Positions 44,702 through 55,006 of a stretch of DNA of 64,000 nt are shown piece by piece (positions within the stretch are counted from its first letter, which is position 1; the number at the start of each line of letters is the position of its first letter). Made by a program: the position numbers and the translations under genes. Origin of the DNA: Rhinopithecus roxellana (taxonomy: Eukaryota > Chordata > Mammalia > Primates > Cercopithecidae); NCBI RefSeq assembly GCF_007565055.1, contig NC_044553.1, positions 45,683,420 to 45,747,419 of the forward strand, written 5' to 3'. The notes beneath the pieces are model-generated. The model saw only the letters and a list, made by a program, of their open reading frames with translations, ran no database searches and had not been told where the DNA came from.

Positions 44702-44884
44702 GACAGTGATTCCCGAAGTGTGGTCCCCAAACCAGCAGCATCAGCATCACCTGGGAACTTGTTAGACATGTTAGGGTCTCACCCCAGACCTAATGAATCA
44801 GAAACTCTGAGAATGAGGCCCCACAGTCTGGGTTTTATCACGACCTCCAGAGGATTCTGATGCACAGCCAAGGTTGAGAACCAA
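44702..44884. mobile_element. MER5/MER58-type hAT MITE
   Basis: CAGTGATTCCCGAAGTGTGGTCCCCAAACCAGCAGCATCAGCATCACCTGGGAAC...AGAGGATTCTGATGCACAGCC, ending GTTGAGAACCA; a near full-length copy. Confidence 0.87.
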
Positions 44885-45049
44885 GGCTCCATGGAATACT
44901 AATTTGCCTTTGGATCAAGCCCTGCCACCCGCTCCTGAGATGGATGGTTCACAAATCTCAATGTGATTCCTAACATGAGTTAAGCTGTCCAACCCTGTGG
45001 CGTTATCAGGGGATTTGTGATTAATACATATTGAGACCGTTTAACTGTG

Positions 45050-45166
45050 GCAGTGGTTCTCACCCTTGGAAGCTCATTAGAATCATCTAGGGAACTTATA
45101 AAATAACACAAAGGCCCACCCCAGACCAGTTCAGATCTAAAGACAGCCTGGACTGACAACCACAGA
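45050..45166. mobile_element. MER5A: MER5A-like MITE fragment
   Basis: GCAGTGGTTCTCACCCTTGG...CATTAGAATCATCTAGGGAACTTATAAAATAACACAAAGGCCC. The right part is truncated. It lies 165 bp from another hAT element. Confidence 0.75.
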
Positions 45167-45504
45167 ACTATAGAACTGCCACCCAGACTCCATGAGAATT
45201 CTGCTAGGCTAGTAATATTTTTACTTAAGGTTTATGTGTTTCATAATCCAGTTCCAGTAAATTGGCTCCTTTCCTCCCTGTGAACCTTGGACTCTCTGGC
45301 TGGCCAAGCCTCCACCTCATGCCCACTTGTTTGTACAGCTACTAATGGTCATGAAGTATTTACTTAATGTACCTAAGCTCCACTGCCCAGAGCTATCCCA
45401 CTTGATCTGAAAACGTCATGATGAGGTATGGTAAGCATTAAACATTAGTCCACCACAGTTCTGTTTTTCTTCTAATAATTTAAAGGGCTTCAGGGAACAG
45501 TTTG
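45167..45504. other. Unique sequence
   Basis: Nothing recognised up to the TG repeat. Confidence 0.45.
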
Positions 45505-45524
45505 TGTGTGTGTGTGTGTGCGCA
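45503..45524 (+). repeat. (TG)n microsatellite
   Basis: About nine TG units at 45503-45520, ending in a short alternating CGCACGTG stretch before an Alu monomer. Probably derived from the tail of that element. Confidence 0.85.
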
Positions 45525-45680
45525 CGTGCCTTGAGAGACTGGATCTCACTCTGTTGCCTGCGCTGGAGTGCAGTGGCGTGATCCTAGTTTAATGTAACAT
45601 TGAACTCCTGGCCCGAGTAATCTTCCTGCCTCAGCCTCCCAAAGCACTGGGATCACAGGCATGAGCCACCATACCCACCC
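45525..45680 (-). mobile_element. Alu-derived monomer or deleted Alu, antisense
   Basis: GAGACTGGATCTCACTCTGTTGCCTGCGCTGGAGTGCAGTGG, then a jump to TTGAACTCCTGGCCCGAG...GGGATCACAGGCATGAGCCACC. About 155 bp, monomer-sized. A FLAM/FRAM element or an internally deleted Alu. Confidence 0.82.
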
Positions 45681-46305
45681 TAAGGAATATAGTTTTATGA
45701 GCATGTTGGCGTATTCAGAATTCTCAGCTCAGCTCTTGGCCCACTTGGGTCTCAACCATTTAGAGTACTGATTATCAAAGGAAGAGCACAGTGTCAGTTT
45801 TTCTCCTTTTCCTCACCATGGGAGAGGGGATTCGGCTTGGGCTCAAAGCCAGAGTGATGCTTTCTGCTCCCCACCCTTTAAATTGAAGATCACCAACTTC
45901 CCAAAAAGAGGCCACCCTCATTTTCCAACTTGGCTCAGGCAGGGAGGCTGAGAAGCTTGGGGCTGCCCATTCACCCAGTCATCAGGCAGATGGACAGATG
46001 AGAGAACTGGGACCTTAAGGACTGCCCAGGAGGCCTGGCACCAGGCTTTACAGCCCAGAGCAGAGAAAGACTGGCTGTTGCAAAACTCCTTGAGTGAAGT
46101 GACCCTGCCTTCTACTAAAAACATGGCCCAGCAGATTCCAGTTATTAACAAAGCTCGTTGAGAAGAAGCAAGAAAGGGATGGAGCAATGGCTAAGACCTC
46201 CCTGCGGTAACACTTCCCCCAAGAGAACAGAGGAGTTGATGGGCATGGCACATTTTTCTCAATGTTGGATGACATTCCATCACCTTCCTCGTCTTCATGG
46301 AATCC
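45681..46305. other. Unique sequence
   Basis: No repeat or exon is recognised. Minus-strand frames 45918-46371 overlap and extend into the Alu. Confidence 0.5.
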
Positions 46306-46604
46306 TTTTTTTTTTCTTTTTTCTGAGACAAGGTGTCCCTTTATCACCCAAACTGGAGTGCAGTGGTGCAATCATACCTCACTGCAGTCTCGACCTCCCA
46401 GTCTCAAGGGGTCTTCCCACCTCAGACTCCTGAGTAGCTGGGACTACAGGCACACACCACCACACCTGGATAATTTTTATAATTTTTGCAGAGATAAGGT
46501 TTCACCATGTTGCCCAAGCTGGTCTCAAATTCATGGCCTCAAACAACGCTCCCGGTTCAGCCTCTCAAAGTGCTGAGATTACAGGCATGAGTCACCGCAG
46601 CCAG
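46306..46604 (-). mobile_element. Alu: Alu, antisense, old
   Basis: TTTTTTTTTCTTTTTTCTGAGACAAGG to CACCGCAGCCAGC, with many substitutions relative to younger copies. TGGAAT on both sides is a short target duplication. Confidence 0.92.
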
Positions 46605-47237
46605 CTGGAATGCATTCTTTGAATTTTAAAAGACTATAAATGAGAGATTTGTTCAGAGAAGAGGGTGTTTCCTATGTACAAACCCAAAGACCAGGTTTTA
46701 TTTTTTATTAAGTATTATAGTCACAAAGGTATGAAAGGGTATATAATATTAAGTCTAAGAAATTTTTATGAAATTTTTGAAGTAAAATGCATTTTCATAA
46801 AATTTTGAATAAAAATTTTAATAAAATTACTCAATTTTTAAATGTAACAAAATTATATTTTTATAAAATTACTCATTTATAAAATACATTTTTCCTACTT
46901 TGAAAAGTAGTACATGCTTAATACAGAATTGGAAAAGACAAAAATACAGAAAGAATTGCATTTAACTCTATCATTTTAAGTCAAAACTTCAGATTTTGCC
47001 AAACACCTTGAAAGTATGAGTAGATAGAGGAAGACTCAGTCCTTTCGTCTGCCTCCTTTTCATCTTCCTAATACCTAACACCTCTCTAATCTTTCTAGTA
47101 ATGGGTAAGAAAAGCTTCCATAAAGAAAGGTGGAGAGAATTGAAGCATGGTAGTATTTTTGCAGGAGAAATTATAAGGTTTGAAGGCCTCAGGACATACC
47201 CAGTGATCTAAGGTCTAGGCCAGAGATGGTAAGTAGG
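46605..47237. other. AT-rich unique block
   Basis: 46690-46990 is extremely AT-rich with many ATTTTTATAAAAT-like self-complementary words. ATAAAATTACTCA recurs at 46821 and 46863. GTAGTACATGCTTAATACAGAATTGGAAAAG (about 46905-46935) resembles an old L1 or LTR fragment. No gene. Confidence 0.5.
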
Positions 47238-47565
47238 TTTTTTTTTGTTTTTGTTTGTCTATTTATTTATTTATTTAGAGACAGAGTCTTGCTCTGTCAC
47301 CCAGGCTGGAGTACAGTGGTGCAATCTTGGTTCACTGCAACCTCTGCCTCCCAGGTTCAAGCAACTCTCCTACCTCAGCTTCCTGAGTAGCTGGGATTAC
47401 AGGCACTCGCCACCATGCCCAGCTAATTTTTTTGTATTTTTAGTAGAGATGTGGTATCACCATCCACATTGGCCAAGCTGGTCTCGAACTCTTGACCTCA
47501 AATGATCCACCAGCCTCGGCCTCCCAAAGTGCTGGGGTTACAGGCATGAGCCATGGCGCCCAGCT
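47238..47565 (-). mobile_element. Alu: Alu, antisense, with TTTA-rich tail
   Basis: The head TTTTTTTTGTTTTTGTTTGTC is followed by four or five TATT units (47259-47276), then GAGACAGAGTCTTGC and a full dimer to GGCGCCCAGC. TAAGTAG on both sides marks the target duplication. Confidence 0.95.
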
Positions 47566-47959
47566 GATAAATAAGTAGCTTTAAACACAAGTGAGGATTC
47601 TACTCCATCAGGAATGGCTGCTTTATGCAGAAGGGCTTTAAGATGACATCAGGCTAAGGGCAACAGAATACTGTAATCCATTAGCTGTATCTGTTATGGT
47701 CATAGGAGCAGCAAGAGGCAGTCTGAGTGCTACACATTTCACAGTGGTCTAGGGGTGAGCTGAATAGTGAATGGAGATTTGCCTAGAAGAACCTTCTGGA
47801 GTTAGTGCTCCAAAAATCGGAATCAACCAAATGAATGAATTGAGACAAATAGAAATGCATGACTATTCAGTTTTTATTATGTAGAGAGGCTTAGAAAGGG
47901 CAGGCACCTGCAGTTCCTCCACCCTCCTCACCCAATCACAACCACCCTTACTGCCCTGC
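47566..47959. other. Unique sequence
   Basis: Nothing recognised. Confidence 0.45.
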
Positions 47960-48110
47960 CAGTCCAGCCACATGCCCTTTCCATACCTCTCAATGACTCT
48001 TCTCAATGACCCTTGGGCTCCCCACTGAAGTTCCCTGAGGGCAGGGAACCCAGCTCTTTGGGGCCATAAAGGCATTAGTTCACCCTTCTCAGCCCCTTAC
48101 ACATTTACTG
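47960..48110 (+). mobile_element. L2: L2 3' fragment, sense, weak
   Basis: GAAGTTCCCTGAGGGCAGGGAACCC (about 48027-48052) is L2-tail-like; the surrounding pyrimidine-rich sequence fits loosely. Confidence 0.45.
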
Positions 48111-48122
48111 GGTATTTAGATC

Positions 48123-48430
48123 AGGCCGAGTGTGGTGGCTCATGCCTGTAATCCCAGCACTTTGGGAGGCAGAGGTGAGTGGATCACCTGAGGTCAGGAG
48201 GTTCAGACCAGCCTGGCCAACATGGTGAAACCCCATCTCTACTAAAAATTCAAAAAAGCAGTCGGGCATGGTGGCATGTGGCTGTAATCCCAGCTACTTG
48301 GGAGGCTGAGGCAAGAGAATCACTTGAACTTGGGTGGCAGAGGTTACAGTGAGCAAAGATTGTGCCATCACACTCCAGACTGGGTGACAGAACAAGATTT
48401 GGTCTCAAAAAAAAAAAAAAAAAAAAAAAA
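48123..48430 (+). mobile_element. Alu: Alu, sense (first of a tandem pair)
   Basis: GGCCGAGTGTGGTGGCTCATG to a tail of about 24 A (48407-48430). Followed after ten bases by another sense Alu. Confidence 0.95.
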
Positions 48431-48440
48431 GATGATGATC

Positions 48441-48739
48441 TTGGCAGGATTACGTCTGTAATGCCCACACTTTGGGAGGCTGAGGCAGGTGGATCACACG
48501 AGGCCAGGTGGTCAAGACCAGCCTGACCAACATGGTGAAACTCAGTCTCCACCAAAACATACAGAAGTTAGCCAGGTGTTGTGGCATGTGCCTGTAATCC
48601 CAACTACTCGGGAGGCTGAGGCATGAGAATCACTTGATCCTGGGAGATGGAGGTTGCAGTGAGCCAAGATCCTGGCACTGCACTCCAGCCTGGGCAACAG
48701 AGTGACACTCCGTCTCAAAAAAAAAAAAAAAAAAAAAAA
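48441..48739 (+). mobile_element. Alu: Alu, sense (second of a tandem pair)
   Basis: TTGGCAGGATTACGTCTGTAATGCC is a degraded 5' end; the body is complete to a tail of about 22 A (48718-48739). The linker GATGATGATC separates it from the first copy's tail. Confidence 0.94.
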
Positions 48740-48884
48740 TTTGCCCCTTCCCTCCAGGGACTCACAGCCTATGGGAGAGGGAAAAGAAATATAATTATAT
48801 TTAAAGAATTATAAAACAATTTTTATAAATTTAAAATTATAATTAAATCATTGTAATTATTTAGATCAGAAAAAATAAAAACAA

Positions 48885-49068
48885 GCAAGTGCCAGGCATG
48901 GGGCTAAGCATTATACTCACCCACTGTATTCCATGTCATCTTTACGATGGCCTCGTGAGGTTTACTAATATAGCCCCCATTTTACAAATGAAGAAACTGA
49001 GGCTTAGAGCATTCAAGCTAGCCAAGGGCTAAGCCATGACTCAAACCCAGGTGTGTCTGACTATGGCT
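48885..49068 (-). mobile_element. MIR: MIR, antisense
   Basis: AAGTGCCAGGCATGGGGCTAAGC, CCCCATTTTACAAATGAAGAAACTGAGGCTTAGAGC, CATGACTCAAACCCAGG in order, well preserved. 48780-48870 before it is simple AT-rich sequence. Confidence 0.87.
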
Positions 49069-49784
49069 GTTACTAAGAGGGGAAGGGAATCATCTGAACT
49101 TGGGCTTGACTCAGAAAGGGGCATGGTTTTGGTAACTTTGAAAACACTACCACCCTACCCTCTAACACTGACAGAGGTGAGCTGGACAGCTGGGGAGGGG
49201 CAGGACAGCAGCCAGAAGCAACAGCCTCTGCTGTCCCAGCAGCTGGGACCTCATGCCTCAACTAAGGATTGCCCAGCCCAGGTCCTGGCCCCCAGCACTG
49301 GGTATGGGCTCAGAGCAGTGAAGACTGCTGGGGAGCCTGTGGTTTCTGCATTTCCTGTGCTTATGCTGCCAGGGAGGGTTTTATGTGACCAGAGAGAAGC
49401 AGGGAAAATTGCTGAGAAGTCAGAGATCTGCCAGGGAATTGGTGATGAGCCCCAGGAAATGCTTTTTGTCTAAAAATATGCCATTTCTGAAAGGAAAACA
49501 GTCATTAGAGGGTGTGAGAAGCCCCCGTGGTGAGGAAAGCAAAACAGTAAGACTCACTGGGAGGCCAGTGGAACAACAGAGAAGCCCATTACCCACCCAC
49601 TTCCTGTACGATTAACAAGACGTTTGGAGGATGAAAGGCAAGCAGACAAAATGACAACCCACAGACAGAACTCCAGGGGAAATGTCTGGGGACAGCATGG
49701 GAAGATGCAGCAGGGAGGTAGGAGGATAAGAAACTGCTCCAGTTAATATCTTTCTGCCATCAGCTGGTTCAGCTATAGATTTGG
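49069..49784. other. Unique sequence
   Basis: No repeat or exon. The 145-codon frame at 49036-49473 starts inside a MIR and is mirrored by a minus-strand frame; I judge it chance. Confidence 0.5.
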
Positions 49785-49972
49785 CTAAAATTACCTGTGT
49801 ACTTACTATATGCCAGGCAGCTAGGGGGCTTTGCTTAAATCACTCTCCTGCATTCTTTACACAGCACTTGATGAAGGAGGAAAGTGAGTCTTGGAGGTTA
49901 AGTGACTTGTCCAAGGTTACACAGCTGGGAAGGGAGAAAGACGTGGTTCCATCCCAGGTTCCCTGATCCCAA
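49785..49972 (-). mobile_element. MIR: MIR, antisense
   Basis: GTACTTACTATATGCCAGGCAG, GAGGTTAAGTGACTTGTCCAAGGTTACACAGCTGGGAAG in order. The core is excellent. Confidence 0.85.
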
Positions 49973-50025
49973 ATCTCCCACTCATTCCAGTGTACCAACC
50001 TGCCTCCAATAAGGTCAAGAGTCTT

Positions 50026-50318
50026 TTTGTGTGTGTGTGGAGACGGAGTCTTGCTCTGTCGCCCAGGCTGGAGTGCAGTGACGCTATCTTGGCTCACCGC
50101 AAACTACACCTCCCAGGTTCCAGCAATTCTCCTGCCTCAGCTTCCCGAGTAGCTGGAACTACAGGTCCTGACCACACAGGCTAATTTTTGTATTTTTAGT
50201 AGAGATGGGGTTTCAGCATGTTGGTCAGGCTGGTCTCAAACTCCCAACCTTAGGTGATCCACCCGCCTCAGCCTCCCAAAGTGCCGGGATTATAGGCGTG
50301 AGCCACCACGTCCGGCTT
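50026..50318 (-). mobile_element. Alu: Alu, antisense
   Basis: TTTTTGTGTGTGTGTGGAGACGGAGTCTTGC to CACCACGTCCGGC. The target duplication AAG(G/A)TCAAGAGTCTT lies at 50011 and 50319. Forms an inverted pair with the next Alu. Confidence 0.96.
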
Positions 50319-50333
50319 AAGATCAAGAGTCTT

Positions 50334-50702
50334 GACCACCCCCAACCTAGGTGTACTCAGTCCAGTTTTCCCGGCAGACTATTGCCATTTTGCATTCCTT
50401 ATTTTATCTTGTGTTGAAGCAAACAGGGCTAAGGAAACTCCCTACCTTTTTTATTAATGACTCATTTTCAGCTAAAACACATTGCAGCCACATCAGATAC
50501 ATGTGCTCACCCAGCAAAGATGTACTGTGGGAAGGTAACATCTAAGTTACTTGATCCAAAGCCCTTCTACATCAATCATCAAGCAACCAAACCTACTTTG
50601 CTGAAATTTCCAGGGAACTGGGCCCTTGGGTGGTGGAAGAGGGAACAGTTTCTTCAGGGGCATCTCACCACTGCGAAGTGCATCCTCTCTGCTGGGGGCA
50701 GT
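50334..50702. other. Unique spacer between inverted Alus
   Basis: No repeat or exon is recognised. It would be the loop of the Alu-Alu foldback in a transcript. Confidence 0.5.
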
Positions 50703-50717
50703 AAAAAGGCTTTACAT

Positions 50718-51000
50718 GGGCCAGCTGTGGCTCATGCCTGTAATCCCAACACTTTGGGAGGCCCAAGCAGGAGGATTCACTTGAGCCCAGAAGTTTGAGA
50801 CCAGCCTGGGCAACATAAAGAGACCCCATCTCCACAAAAAATACAAAATTTAGCTGGGCTTGATGGCTACACACCTGTGGTCCCACTTACTAGGGAGGCT
50901 GAGGCAGGAGGACCAGAAGGTCAAGGCTGCAGTGACCCATGATTGCACCTCTGCACTCAAGCCTAGGCAACAGAGAGAGACCCTGTCTCAGAAAAAAAAA
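50718..51000 (+). mobile_element. Alu: Alu (J-like), sense
   Basis: GGGCCAGCTGTGGCTCATG, old diagnostic words (GAGACCAGCCTGGGCAACATAAAGAGACCCC, GAGGCAGGAGGACC) and an A10 tail. AAAGGCTTTACATG and GAGAGGCTTTTCATG flank it. Confidence 0.94.
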
Positions 51001-51016
51001 AGAGAGGCTTTTCATG

Positions 51017-51579
51017 AATTTCACATTCCACCCTCCACTGTCTTTGATATAGGTAATTTATCAGCATTTTGTAGAGGAGGAAACAAGGTCTCCCCTACGT
51101 TGAGCCCAAATCCAGTTTGACCTTGGCAACGCAGTGAGCGTCCCTGCGTGGAGGTGTGCAGGATCGCTGAGGGTGACAACCTTCGAGGTCCCTCCCTGGC
51201 CTCTCTGCCCAGGCTGAACATCCTCAGAGACCTCAGCTCTCCTCTCAGCACACAATTCTGCTCCACTCATGACCCTCCCAGCCGCCCCTGGCTTCTCAAA
51301 GCTACTCCTGCACAGAGGCAGGTACAACTAGCCAGTGAGCCTCCTGACCTGCCCCATCCCACTGAGGAACTCCTTCTAGGTCCCTGTGGATTCTGGGCCT
51401 CTGTCCAGTGGCGAAAGGAGAGGACACATCTCCAGCTACCATCCCTCCACCTATTTTCTACGGAAACCAGTGAGTTATCAAACGCCACCTCTGGTGGCCT
51501 CTTCTCAGCCCTCACTGTGAGAGGCCAAGTCAGAATTTCCCACAGGGGAAGTCACTGTGGGCTTCTCTCTCCTTCTCCT
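51017..51579. other. Unique sequence with small MIR trace
   Basis: 51050-51095 (GGTAATTTATCAGCATTTTGTAGAGGAGGAAACAAGG) may be a MIR core scrap. The longest open frame in the window (51148-51834) starts here but runs into L2 sequence and has no protein-like features. Confidence 0.45.
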
Positions 51580-52065
51580 ACCTCATGTGGTCAGGAAGTC
51601 CAGCCGGCCTTTTCTCCTGTGTGTCTCTCAAATGTGTCCCCTGGCTCCCCTCCATTGCCACTGCCCTCTTCAGTGTCTGGCCTGTGCTCCCACCATAGGC
51701 CTGAAGCTGGCTGCCCTCTCCCCTCCATCCTCCATACCACAATCCTGGTGATCCTTCTAAGAGGCAAAGGTAATCAAGCTTCTTCCCTGCTCAAGATCTG
51801 TGAAAATATTCCGAGGCCTCCAGAGAAAAGCTAGACAACCTGGCCACCCAGGCCCTTCACTATCTGCCTCTAGACCATCTCCAATGTCCTACAGTGTCCT
51901 GAATATGCCCTTTCCCTGCCTCTGCCCAACACACTCCCATTCTTTCAACACCCAACTCAACTATTACCTTCTCTCCATCAGATCTTCCCTGAACCACCCC
52001 CTCAAAACAAAGGCGATTGTCCCCTCTGGTTCCCCATGGCGACCCTTCTGCTCACCCCTGCTCAG
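51580..52065 (+). mobile_element. L2: L2-like LINE segment, sense
   Basis: CAATCCTGGTGATCCTTCTAAGAGGCAAAGG, CAGGCCCTTCACTATCTGCC, CATCAGATCTTCCCTGAACCACCCCC keep L2 3'-region order, heavily diverged. Confidence 0.58.
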
Positions 52066-52284
52066 GCACTCCTGGAGCACTGCATTGCAACCACTGGCTC
52101 ACACATCTGTCTCCACCAGCAAACTACTAAACCATGAAGAAGTGGCTTGCTGAGCCAGGCCTTGTGCAATGAATGGATTTGCAACAAAGGGAGCCACTGA
52201 GAGATTACATGACCCAAGTCATGGCGATTAGTCCCCATGGAAGCAGCAGCTCAGGGCAGAGCCCAGACTTAGGCAGGCTTAACT

Positions 52285-52440
52285 GTGCAGGACATTCCAT
52301 TAACAATAGGCACCGCTCTGAGCATTTCCTATGTGCCAGGAACTACGTGAAGATCTCTACCTGGATTCTGTCATTAAAAAGGATTGAGTTAATTAATGGA
52401 AAGTGAGTAGCGCAGTGCCTGACACAGTATAAGTACTGAA
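52285..52440. mobile_element. MIR: MIR pieces, mixed orientation
   Basis: GAGCATTTCCTATGTGCCAGGAACTACG is antisense MIR 3' end. TAGCGCAGTGCCTGACACAGTATAAGTACTGAAC (52408-52441) is the same part in sense. Two small fragments face each other. Confidence 0.6.
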
Positions 52441-52464
52441 CACACATTAGCAAGAAAAGTGACC

Positions 52465-52695
52465 CATCATTTATGGGACAGTTCTTACACCAGGCAACGT
52501 GCCTAGCACAGTCCACGCACTGTCTCACTCTTCACAACAGCCTTGGGGAGAGGGCAGTCCTTTTTGTCCCCATTTTACAGAAAAAGATACTGAGTCTTGG
52601 CTAAGCCAAGCGATCTGCTCAAAGTCTTCAGTTCGGAAGTAGTGGATTTGGTCCTCCATCCCCGATCCATCTGCTCTGGCACCCAGGTTCTTGGT
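52465..52695 (-). mobile_element. MIR: MIR, antisense
   Basis: CCAGGCAACGTGCCTAGCACAGTCCACGC, CACAACAGCCTTGGGGAGAG, GTCCCCATTTTACAGAAAAAGATACTGAGTC in order; near full length. Confidence 0.83.
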
Positions 52696-53135
52696 CTCTG
52701 GTACAGCAGGGTGCCAAAGTCCAGTTGAGAAGAAAGCAGGCCAAGTTTTTCAGACACAGCCTGATGCAATATCCAGGGGAAACACATGGGACTAGCAGGC
52801 TTCCTTTTCTGTCCCATTTAGTCTAATATCACATTTAACATACCATCCTCCAAGGGACAGAATTCACAGGAAGCCATGCAGTCTGGTTCCTCCCGATTTC
52901 TCCTGTGTGCCATAGTTATGCCTTCCTTCTGGGAAGGTGTGAGTTGGAGTCAGTCCCCTCCTCATGCAGCTGGGGAAACTGAAGCTGAAAGCGGTTTAGT
53001 TACTCACATGGAGCTAAGACCATCACACCAAGCTCAGGCATGGGGTCAGTCCACTAGCAGTGTGGACCTCACCCTGCTGGCTGCGTTCCAAATGACAGTG
53101 GCATGGTTCCACAGAAAAAACATGAGGTATGCAGC
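52696..53135. other. Unique sequence
   Basis: CTGGGGAAACTGAAGCTGAAAGC (about 52971) suggests another MIR core scrap; otherwise nothing. The frame at 52876-53343 is not supported by any feature. Confidence 0.45.
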
Positions 53136-53139
53136 TGGA

Positions 53140-53325
53140 CCCCCAGAAGCCCTGACTCTGCCAGGTGCTAGCTCTGGGACATCCTGGGCAAGCCATTGGC
53201 CTCTGAGTCTGTTTCCCCGCCTGCGAAACAAGCCAGAGAGCTCATTCGTCACAGGGCTGTGGTCAGAATGTGCCCCTGTGCTCGATAAGCTGTCAAACAT
53301 TCCTCAGTTGCTGCCCTTAGTAGCG
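53140..53325 (+). mobile_element. MIR: MIR, sense, diverged
   Basis: CCTGACTCTGCCAGGTGCTAGCTCTGGGACATCCTGGGCAAGCC and CTGAGTCTGTTTCCCCGCCTGCG match sense MIR; the 3' part ATAAGCTGTCAAACATTCCTC is weak. Confidence 0.68.
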
Positions 53326-54621
53326 AGCTCAGAGGAAAGCTAGTTTCACCTGTTTCTGTTGGACTGCACTGTACCCAGGGCACGCCCTGCCCTCTGACAA
53401 CAATCAGGGTCATTCTAACTCAAATCAAACAACCTGGTCTCAGAACCGGTCTTGCACCACCATGGCATTAAGCTGCCTTCCCATTTCATCCATGTTTGCT
53501 TAGCTGGGTGGGATCTTTTCCCTACAAGCTTCTATAGGCGGTCACATTTTTCTTTTAAAGATATTTTCCCTTCGACTGTAGTCCACAGGCATTGGAGGAT
53601 GAAGCTAGCAGGTTGTCTGTATATAGACTTTCTTCCAGGGAAGAAAGCGGCTTTGCTATCTCCTACCTTTTTAAACAAAATCTGCCTTGATTTTCTCTGC
53701 CAAGATATATCTTTGGATGGGGTAAAACGCTTCTGAGGGAAGCTACGTGAGCTGTGTTGTAGCTGAAGAGAGAATTGAAAGAGGAAGCCGAGCTGAGACC
53801 GGCAGTTCCGGGGCTGGAGCCCAGCTTTGCAGAATGCCTGCATAGCAGTTTGACCCCAACAGATCAGGCTCTTAGGGACAGAAATGAAAAACACTGAGAG
53901 ATGGGAAGTGTGGGTGGAGCTTATGGACATTCTATGAGCCAAAGCAATTTTGGAGTCTAATCATTTATGGGAAAATATTTGCCATGTCATTTTAAAGGGT
54001 ACAAAACAGAGGAAAATGAAAGGGTTAGAAAATAATTGGTAGCGCTTCTCCTTTTACCCTTGTAGAAGATAGCTCTCTGGTTTTCAGCTCCACTCATCTG
54101 TCCTCCATTGGAAGCTCCCACAGAGTCTTAGAGATGGATGATGTAAAAGTTAGAAAATGCCTGTGTTTCCTGCTTGCCTTAATTTAAGAAATTGCTTGAC
54201 TGAAAAGTGACTGAATTTCATTTATAGGATAAAATACTTGATCTCCAGAGCAGCCAGGCCTCAATACACTGATTTTTACCATGTCACCTCCCCCTGCACC
54301 TGTGACAACTGGCCTGATTCTTGGGGAAAATTTGAGTCACATGGCAGTCTGCAGGTGCCCACAAGTCCCTCTGTGATGAGTACCTGTCTTCCCAGTGTCA
54401 TCTCACCTCCCTCCTCTCCAGCCAGGGGGACTTGCACCCTATACCCATCCCATGCACACCTGTCCCAGGCTCTGGCTTTCAGCTCCTACCCCAACAAGGC
54501 CCCACCTCCCCCCATAGCTCAGGGTACCCAAGCTTGGCCCATCCTGAGGCCATCTCTGATAACCCTACCACCACCTATCTTGGTCCAAGCTGGAAGTGAT
54601 GAGCGAACTCTCAGAATAAAC
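53326..54621. other. 1.3-kb unique block, possible regulatory region
   Basis: Repeat-free. 53530-54240 has GATA-like palindromic ACCAAGATATATCTTTGG-type sequence near 53701, TATATAGACTTTC, CATTTATGGGAAAATATTTGCC and GGAATTTCATTTATAGG-like words. No exon is supported, though frames exist on both strands. Confidence 0.45.
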
Positions 54622-54670
54622 AATAGCTCACATTTCCTGAGATAAGAGCCAGGCACTTTACAAACTCACT

Positions 54671-54673
<3 letters not shown>

Positions 54674-54723
<50 letters not shown>
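54674..54723 (+). repeat. (GT)25 microsatellite
   Basis: Fifty bases of perfect GT repeat lie between the Alu's left target duplication (54664-54673) and the Alu body, so it replaced the element's A/T tail. Long perfect dinucleotides are normally polymorphic. It also explains the VCVC-type run in a chance reading frame. Confidence 0.98.
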
Positions 54724-54726
<3 letters not shown>

Positions 54727-55006
54727 GAGACAGTCTCACTCCATCACCCAGGCTGGAATGCAGTGGCATGATCTCACCTCACTGCAACCTCCTCACCTGG
54801 GTTCAAGCTATTCTCCTGCCTCAGTCTCCCAAGTACCTGGGACTACAGGCACATACCACCACACCTGGCTAATTTTTTATTTTTAGTAGATATAGGGTTT
54901 CACCATGTTGGCCAGGCTGGTCTTGAACTCCTGACCTCAAGTGATCCACCCATCTTGGCCTCCCCAAAGTGCTGGGATTACAAGTGTGAGTCACTGCGCC
55001 CGGCCA
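54724..55006 (-). mobile_element. Alu: Alu, antisense
   Basis: TTTTGAGACAGTCTCACTCC to GCGCCCGGCCA. The target duplication (A/G)CTCACTCTC lies at 54664 and 55007, on the outer side of the GT repeat. Confidence 0.96.

Noticed and set aside
51148..51834. 228-codon open frame, the longest in the window
   Set aside because: It lacks domains, starts in unspecific sequence and runs into an L2-like segment. Composition is low-complexity Ser/Pro/Leu typical of CT-rich DNA, and a minus-strand frame overlaps it.
52876..53343. 155-codon plus-strand frame
   Set aside because: It spans MIR sequence at its 3' part and has an opposing frame; no splice or protein features.
54674..54886. Frame starting with a Val-Cys repeat
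   Set aside because: It is the (GT)25 microsatellite read through into an antisense Alu.
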